In this document: positions 13,949-17,756 of the stretch, one piece after another | Position numbering within the stretch: the first letter of the stretch is position 1 | How the letters are laid out: each line of letters begins with the position of its first letter | Assembly (NCBI GenBank): GCA_002342985.1 | Contig: DDRC01000109.1 | Location: 1,469-19,224 of the forward strand | Direction of reading: 5' to 3' | Source: Flavobacteriales bacterium UBA2426 | GTDB taxonomy: Bacteria; Bacteroidota; Bacteroidia; Flavobacteriales_F; PHOS-HE28 | Length of the DNA stretch: 17,756 nucleotides | Notes under the pieces: generated by a model | What the model was told of the DNA's origin: nothing | The model's input: the letters and a program-made list of their open reading frames with translations, nothing else | Databases searched by the model: none | Translations under genes and position numbers: made by a program

Positions 13949-14182
13949 CGGGTGGCATGGCTCTGCGTGCCCCTCGGTGCGCCCTGCCAGCTCAACTGGG
14001 GCGAGCAGTCGCCGCCGTTGCAGCACCCTTGTCATACACCAGCAAGGGTGCGGCGGTGTCACCATCGACAACATTCGTGCTGCTCACTTTGAACATCTGA
14101 ATACGTGTTATTTAATCACGGGCGTGCGCAGTAGGGACGAACGGGCAGCTGACCGTTCTCAGGCACCATGCCGGAAAACGGG
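13949..14182. other. Gap between divergent rpoN and the T9SS-cargo operon, with nested inverted repeats
   Basis: No supported gene lies here. Two adjacent potential helices are visible. One is at 13981-14002 (CCAG 13987-13990 with CTGG 13996-13999, plus GCC/GGC at the base). The larger spans 14003-14085: GAGCAG (14003-14008) with CTGCTC (14080-14085), GCCGCC (14011-14016) with GGCGGT (14052-14057), and a perfect 9-bp stem GCACCCTTG (14023-14031) with CAAGGGTGC (14043-14051) around an 11-nt loop. The stretch from about 14086 to 14130 is AT-richer (TGTTATTTAATC) than its surroundings. It could be a small structured RNA, a leader or a protein-binding site. Confidence 0.4.
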
Positions 14183-14190
14183 TACTTTGG
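14183..14190 (+). promoter_or_regulatory. Possible -7 box of the T9SS-cargo / Gre operon
   Basis: TACTTTGG, one mismatch to TAnnTTTG, ends 4 nt before the ATG at 14195. This spacing again implies a start of transcription at about the start codon. It favours 14195 over the in-frame ATG at 14168, which would place the box inside the coding region. Confidence 0.42.
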
Positions 14191-14194
14191 CCCT

Positions 14195-14662
14195 ATGCTG
14201 CGCGCCGGCCTGCTGTGGACCTTCATATCGATTGCCTGTCTGGTGAGGGCCCAGCAAGCGATCGCACCGGCCGGTGCCGAAAGCGCGGGTGGCGGCGGAA
14301 CGGTGAGCTGGACCGTGGGCCAGGTGGCCTATGAAGCCACGCTGGCGCCCGGTGGCAGCGTGCAACGCGGCGTGCAGCAGCCTTACGAATGGCTGGTGAC
14401 CAGCGCACCGGAAGCCCAGGAGCCCCACGTGAACGTGTGGCCCAACCCGGCCGGGGAAGCGGTGCAGGTCAGTTGGGATGCTCCCCTGCCCGGACCCGCG
14501 CACTACGCGCTGTACACCGCTTCGGGTGCCTTGGTGCAGCAGGCCGCGGTGACCGGCACCTCGTTGACGGTCCCACTGGCGGCACAGGCCTCCGGCACCT
14601 ACCTCTTGCTCATTACCGCGCAAGGTGGCCGCTACAACCGCATCACCCTCCAGAAACGATGA
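14195..14662 (+). CDS. Small secreted protein with T9SS type A sorting domain
   Basis: A 155-aa exported protein. MLRAGLLWTFISIACLVRAQ is the signal peptide, with cleavage likely near AQ-QA. The middle, QAIAPAGAESAGGGGTVSWTVGQVAYEATLAPGGSVQRGVQQPYEW, matches a short motif region I recall from many small Bacteroidota cargo proteins. From about residue 77, VNVWPNPAGEAVQVSW to the terminal ITLQKR is the Por-type sorting domain (type A) recognised by the T9SS, so the protein should be exported and anchored or released at the surface. The stop overlaps the start of the next gene (ATGA at 14659-14662). The function of the 50-residue middle is unknown. Confidence 0.85.
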   Translation: MLRAGLLWTFISIACLVRAQQAIAPAGAESAGGGGTVSWTVGQVAYEATLAPGGSVQRGVQQPYEWLVTSAPEAQEPHVNVWPNPAGEAVQVSWDAPLPGPAHYALYTASGALVQQAAVTGTSLTVPLAAQASGTYLLLITAQGGRYNRITLQKR

Positions 14663-15609
14663 GAACGCACCTCTTCCTTTCCGCCGCGACCTTGACGCTC
14701 GCCCTGCACCTGAATGCGCAAGCTCCCCAGCGCATAAGCTACCAGGCCGTGGTGCGCGACGAGGCCAATGCGCTGGTGACCAACGCCACGGTGGGCATGC
14801 GGCTCAGCATCCTGCAGGGCAGCGCCACAGGCACCGCGGTGTATGTGGAGACCCACAGCGCCCCCACCAACGCCAACGGACTGGTGAGCGTGGAGGTGGG
14901 CGGCGGCGCGGTGCAGAGCGGCAGCATGGAGGCCATCGACTGGGCCAACGGCCCCTACTTCCTGCGTAGCGAGACCGACCCCAGCGGCGGTGGCACTTAC
15001 ACCGTCGCAGGCACCAGCCAATTGCTGAGCGTGCCCTATGCCTTGCACGCCGCCAACAGCGAGCCCGGCCCTCCCGGTCCGCAAGGCATGCCCGGTGCCG
15101 ATGGCTGCGCACCCACCAACACGGACAGCCTCATCGTGCTCTACAACAGCAGCACGGCCCATGGCTATTACCAGACCCCCGAAGGGCAGGGCACCTGGCT
15201 CACCCAACAGCTGGGCAACACCAATCACCTCGGCATTGCCTCCAAGCGCGCCGTAGTGCTCTACAACGCCAGCACCGCCTATGCCTTTTACCTGGACAAC
15301 AGCGGCGTGGGGCACTGGAGCGTGCAGGCGCTGGGGAACACCAACCACATCGGCGTGGCCACGGACCGTTCCATCGTGCTCTACAACAACAGCAACGCCT
15401 ACGCCTTCCACGTGGATGGCGGCGGAGCAGGCACCTGGACCGTGCAACCACTGGGCAGCACCAACCACAGCAACGTGGCCCACGGCGACAAGATCGTGGT
15501 GTGGAACTTCAGCACCGCCTACGCCTTTGCAGTGGATGAGAGTGGCGCCGGCGCCTGGACCACACAGGCCCTGGGCAATACCAACCACAACGTGATCACC
15601 ACCCGGTGA
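14659..15609 (+). CDS. Secreted protein with ISYQAVVRD N-terminal domain, short collagen-like linker and four 40-residue repeats
   Basis: A 316-aa exported protein. MRTHLFLSAATLTLALHLNAQ is the signal peptide. APQRISYQAVVRDEANALV to LLSVPYALHAANS (about 22-134) is a domain common in Bacteroidota surface proteins, usually followed by a collagen-like or fibre tail. Here the linker is only GPPGPQGMPGADG (about 137-149). After a short stretch, four repeats of exactly 40 codons follow to the C-terminus (pattern IVLYN-STAYAF--D-SG-G-W--Q-LGNTNH). Each repeat has the look of four short strands, as in a propeller blade or beta-solenoid coil. There is no T9SS sorting domain. The start overlaps the preceding stop, so the two are probably made together; the pairing of these gene types is one I recall from other Flavobacteriales. 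Confidence 0.85.
   Translation: MRTHLFLSAATLTLALHLNAQAPQRISYQAVVRDEANALVTNATVGMRLSILQGSATGTAVYVETHSAPTNANGLVSVEVGGGAVQSGSMEAIDWANGPYFLRSETDPSGGGTYTVAGTSQLLSVPYALHAANSEPGPPGPQGMPGADGCAPTNTDSLIVLYNSSTAHGYYQTPEGQGTWLTQQLGNTNHLGIASKRAVVLYNASTAYAFYLDNSGVGHWSVQALGNTNHIGVATDRSIVLYNNSNAYAFHVDGGGAGTWTVQPLGSTNHSNVAHGDKIVVWNFSTAYAFAVDESGAGAWTTQALGNTNHNVITTR
15130..15606 (+). repeat. Four tandem 120-bp coding repeats
   Basis: The units are 15130-15249, 15250-15369, 15370-15489 and 15490-15606 (the last lacks one codon). The anchor GTGCTCTACAAC recurs at 15136, 15256 and 15376, with GTGGTGTGGAAC at 15496, so the period is exactly 120 bp with no insertion or deletion. Copies 2 to 4 share STAYAF/SNAYAF and LGNTNH or LGSTNH. 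The divergence between copies is spread along the unit, suggesting old duplications under selection rather than recent slippage. Confidence 0.92.
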
Positions 15610-15613
15610 GGCG

Positions 15614-16114
15614 ATGAGCCGCGGCTTCGTCAAAGAGGACGACCAGGAGGAGGCACCCTTCATCCCGCCGCGTGCCGCGCTGCCCGAAGGCGTGCCGAAC
15701 TACGTGACCCGGCGCGGGCTGCAGCTGCTGCAGGAGGAACGCAGCGCATTGGAGGCCGAACGCGCCACCGTGGTGGGCAGCGAGGACGAACGCCGACGCG
15801 CCCATGCCGTGATCGATGGCCGGCTTGCCCTGCTGAACGAACGCATCGTGACCGCACGGCTTGTGGAACCCGCTGCGGACACGGAGGAGGTGCGCTTCGG
15901 CAGCACGGTGACCTTCACCCATGAGGCCGGGCGGATGAAGGGCACCACGCTCACCTTCACCATCGTGGGCGTGGACGAGGCCGATGTGAAACAGGGCCGC
16001 ATCGCCTTCACCGCACCGCTGGCCAGAGCACTGATGGGCCGACACACCGGTGAGGTGGCCACCCTGCAGCTGGGTGCCGAGCAACAGCGGTTGCGCGTCG
16101 ATCGCATCGGATAG
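15614..16114 (+). CDS. GreA/GreB-family transcription elongation factor
   Basis: A 166-aa cytoplasmic protein. It starts MSRGFVKEDDQEEAPFIPPRAALPEGVPNYVT, the opening typical of a GreB-like group in Bacteroidota and others. A helical stretch (about 34-82, RRGLQLLQEERSALEAER to RLALLNERI) corresponds to the Gre coiled coil, shorter than in E. coli GreB. Residues about 95-166 (FGSTVTFTHEAGRMKGTTLTFTIVGVDEADVKQGRIAFTAPLARALMGRHTGEVATL) are the C-terminal FKBP-like Gre domain. Gre factors enter the secondary channel of RNA polymerase and trigger cleavage of backtracked RNA. The tip region has DERRR and DGR, so acidic tip residues may be kept, but I cannot align it with confidence. It begins 4 bp after the preceding stop, probably in the same operon. 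Confidence 0.88.
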   Translation: MSRGFVKEDDQEEAPFIPPRAALPEGVPNYVTRRGLQLLQEERSALEAERATVVGSEDERRRAHAVIDGRLALLNERIVTARLVEPAADTEEVRFGSTVTFTHEAGRMKGTTLTFTIVGVDEADVKQGRIAFTAPLARALMGRHTGEVATLQLGAEQQRLRVDRIG

Positions 16115-16208
16115 GTGATCGCACCGCGTCCATCCCCAATCGCTCTACGCCGGATCGGTGGGATGGCACGTTCATTAGATGGAGCCGGACAGACGTATCC
16201 TGGCGCTT

Positions 16209-16216
16209 CACCTTTG
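16209..16216 (+). promoter_or_regulatory. Weak -7-like box upstream of the propeller protein gene
   Basis: CACCTTTG differs at one position from TAnnTTTG and lies 20 nt before the ATG at 16237, in the 122-bp gap after the Gre gene. No terminator hairpin with a T-tract was seen in that gap. Confidence 0.3.
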
Positions 16217-16236
16217 ACCTCATCTATTCCACACAC

Positions 16237-17756
16237 ATGCTGAATAAAAGGCTCTTCTTCGCGTTGGTCATGGTCCTCACGACCACGGCGGTCTGGACCC
16301 AGCCCCCCGAGTTCGCCTATGCAAGACAGTTCGGTGGCGTGCAGCCCGGCAATGGCGACGACAGCGCCGTGCGCGCGGCCTATGCGCCGGATGGAAGCAT
16401 CTACGTGGTCGGCAACTTCTACGGTGCGTTCGACCTGGATCCCGGTTCCACCTCGGCACCGTTGACCAGTGCCGGTGATGCCGACATCTATGTGGTGAAG
16501 CTCAACAGTGTGGGCGACTTCCTATGGGGCAAGCGGGTGGGTGGCACGGGCACGGACGGCGCCCGCGATTTGACCGTGGCGGCCAATGGCGACCTGATCA
16601 TCACCGGCCGCTTCGATGGCACGGTGGATTTCAACCCGAACGCGGGTACACTGAACATCGGGGTGGGGGCCTCGGGCCAATACGGCTTCGTGTGGCGCTT
16701 GAGCGGTGCGGGCAATACGGTATGGGCCAAGTTCTGGCGCGGCTCGGGCGCCGGCGTGAGCGTGGATGAGGCCCCCGACGGTTCCATCTACGTTGCCGGT
16801 TCCTTCGAGGGCACCATTAACGGCGCCGTCACCAACGAGCTCGCCCTGAACATGACCAGCCTCGGCGATCGCGATGCGTGCTTCTTCAAGCTGACGAGCA
16901 ATGGGGTGCTGCTCTGGGCCGGCCGCGTGGGCGGTGCCCCGGAGAACGACTATGCGCACGTGATCCGTGCCACAACGGACGGGGTGGTGGTCGGTGGGGA
17001 CTTCTCGCCCGGTGGCTTCGGCTCGGTGGTGGACTTCAACCCCGGCCCCGGTACGGTGAACCGCCAGGGCATCGGCAACAGCGATGGTTATGTACTGAAG
17101 CTCGACGAGGACGGCAACTACATGTGGGTGGACATCCTCGGCAGCCCGCAGCCCGATCACCTGTACGGCATGGACGTGGATGCCGATGACAACATCTGGA
17201 TCACGGGCAACTTCCGCGATGTGATGGACGCCAACCCCGGCGCCGGTGTGAACAACCTTACCTCCGCTGGCAACGATGATGGTTTCCTCATCAAGCTCAC
17301 CAGCGCGGGCGGCTACCTCTGGAGTGGACGCGTCGGAGGTACGGTGGTGGACAACTCCACCAATGCGCTCGTGGGTGCTGACGGCGGGGTGTATGTGACG
17401 GGTTCCTTCTACGGCACAGCGGACTTCGATCCCACGATCGGCACCTCCAACCTCACCAGCTCCGGCACCAACGACGGCTTCGTCTACAAGGTGAACACCG
17501 ACGGCACTTTCGCATGGGCACGCCGCGTGGGCGGATCACAGAGCGATGGCATCAGCGGGATCGACGTGAGCGCCACCGGCGGTGTGGTGCTCACCGGCAG
17601 CTTCCGCGGCAACGTGGACCTGGACCCGACCGCGGGCGAGAGCTTCTTCGATACCGAGGACCTGGCCGATGGGGATGCCTTCCTCATCAAGCTGGACCAA
17701 TGCGACCACCAGTACGCTGACCTCACCGTGACCGCCTGCGGCAGCTACACCATCGG
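16237..17756 (+). CDS. Secreted beta-propeller (SBBP-like) protein, 3' end beyond the window
   Basis: The reading frame from ATG 16237 stays open to the window edge (506 full codons). MLNKRLFFALVMVLTTTAVWTQ is a signal peptide. Repeats of about 60-70 residues fill the body, each with a G(S/N)F(Y/R)G-VDFDP-G segment, a D-(G/A)FL-KL-S-G segment and a W---VGG segment (for example GNFYGAFDLDPG, GRFDGTVDFNP, GSFYGTADFDP, GSFRGNVDLDP). Six or seven blades are visible, as expected of a closed propeller. The last residues (CDHQYADLTVTACGSYTI) look like the start of a Cys-Gly-Ser-Tyr repeat known from Bacteroidota surface proteins, so more repeats and a T9SS signal probably lie downstream. The ligand and role are unknown. 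Confidence 0.85.
   Translation, partial: MLNKRLFFALVMVLTTTAVWTQPPEFAYARQFGGVQPGNGDDSAVRAAYAPDGSIYVVGNFYGAFDLDPGSTSAPLTSAGDADIYVVKLNSVGDFLWGKRVGGTGTDGARDLTVAANGDLIITGRFDGTVDFNPNAGTLNIGVGASGQYGFVWRLSGAGNTVWAKFWRGSGAGVSVDEAPDGSIYVAGSFEGTINGAVTNELALNMTSLGDRDACFFKLTSNGVLLWAGRVGGAPENDYAHVIRATTDGVVVGGDFSPGGFGSVVDFNPGPGTVNRQGIGNSDGYVLKLDEDGNYMWVDILGSPQPDHLYGMDVDADDNIWITGNFRDVMDANPGAGVNNLTSAGNDDGFLIKLTSAGGYLWSGRVGGTVVDNSTNALVGADGGVYVTGSFYGTADFDPTIGTSNLTSSGTNDGFVYKVNTDGTFAWARRVGGSQSDGISGIDVSATGGVVLTGSFRGNVDLDPTAGESFFDTEDLADGDAFLIKLDQCDHQYADLTVTACGSYTI

Noticed and set aside
13949..14074. N-terminal extension of rpoN to an upstream ATG at 14074
   Set aside because: The added residues (Cys/His/Arg-rich) are unlike sigma-54 and the extension crosses the best promoter box in the window.
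14021..14085. A tRNA or tmRNA fragment in the rpoN upstream gap
   Set aside because: The main stem has 9 bp and an 11-nt loop, with no T-arm consensus or CCA-type acceptor, so it does not fit a tRNA fold.
13977..14246. An 89-codon + strand frame in the gap upstream of the T9SS-cargo gene
   Set aside because: It runs through the inverted repeats and into the start of the T9SS gene in another frame; composition and lack of any motif suggest chance.
15130..15606. The 120-bp tandem repeats as a CRISPR-like or non-coding array
   Set aside because: The period is a multiple of three, the frame is open throughout, and differences between units preserve a protein pattern.
14632..15663. A 343-codon - strand frame opposite the 40-residue repeat gene
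   Set aside because: Its repetitiveness simply reflects the 120-bp repeats of the + strand gene, which has a signal peptide and a known N-terminal domain.

Overview
The window reads as chromosomal DNA of a Bacteroidota bacterium, most likely an uncultivated, GC-rich member of the Flavobacteriales. The grounds are: cargo proteins of the type IX secretion system (T9SS) carrying a Por-type sorting domain and a gliding-motility C-terminal domain; a Bacteroidota-style SUF gene order including DUF59 and DUF2480 proteins; boxes resembling the Bacteroidota -7 promoter element (TAnnTTTG) upstream of most transcription units; and little sign of Shine-Dalgarno sequences. No mobile element, CRISPR array, tRNA or rRNA was seen. 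No gap between genes exceeds 300 bp; the largest is about 261 bp, at 13934-14194.

Region 1 (1-3685, + strand) is the tail of an iron-sulfur cluster assembly (SUF) operon: the end of sufD, then sufS (cysteine desulfurase), sufE (sulfur acceptor), a DUF59 SUF-associated protein and a DUF2480 protein. Two short, less GC-rich putative lipoprotein genes are interleaved: one overlaps the sufS stop, the other overlaps the DUF2480 start. Two palindromic repeats built from CGCAAAG/CGCCAAG units fill the sufD-sufS and sufE-DUF59 junctions.

Region 2 (3701-7704) holds a secreted M6-like metalloprotease with an unusual zinc-site spacing, tail to tail with, and overlapping by 7 bp, a 633-aa PurF-like glutamine amidotransferase/phosphoribosyltransferase on the - strand. 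The PurF-like protein departs from true PurF at several key positions.

Region 3 (7843-11721) is one large secreted multidomain protein: DUF7948-like N-terminus, SBBP beta-propeller, PKD domain, five Ig-like repeats and a gliding-motility C-terminal domain. It is divergent from the PurF-like gene across a 138-bp two-way promoter region. Region 4 (11727-13933, - strand) is rpoN (sigma-54) followed by a PAP2-like membrane protein.

Region 5 (14195-16114, + strand) is a tightly packed set: a small T9SS-sorted protein, a secreted protein with four exact-period 40-residue repeats, and a GreA/GreB-type elongation factor. Region 6 (16237-end) is a secreted beta-propeller protein cut by the window edge.

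The strongest leads for new biology are the palindromic repeats at the SUF junctions, the lipoproteins embedded in the SUF operon, the divergent PurF-like enzyme, the 4 x 120-bp repeat protein, a structured intergenic element upstream of rpoN, and near-leaderless promoter architecture. I did not find an unmistakably new multi-gene system.
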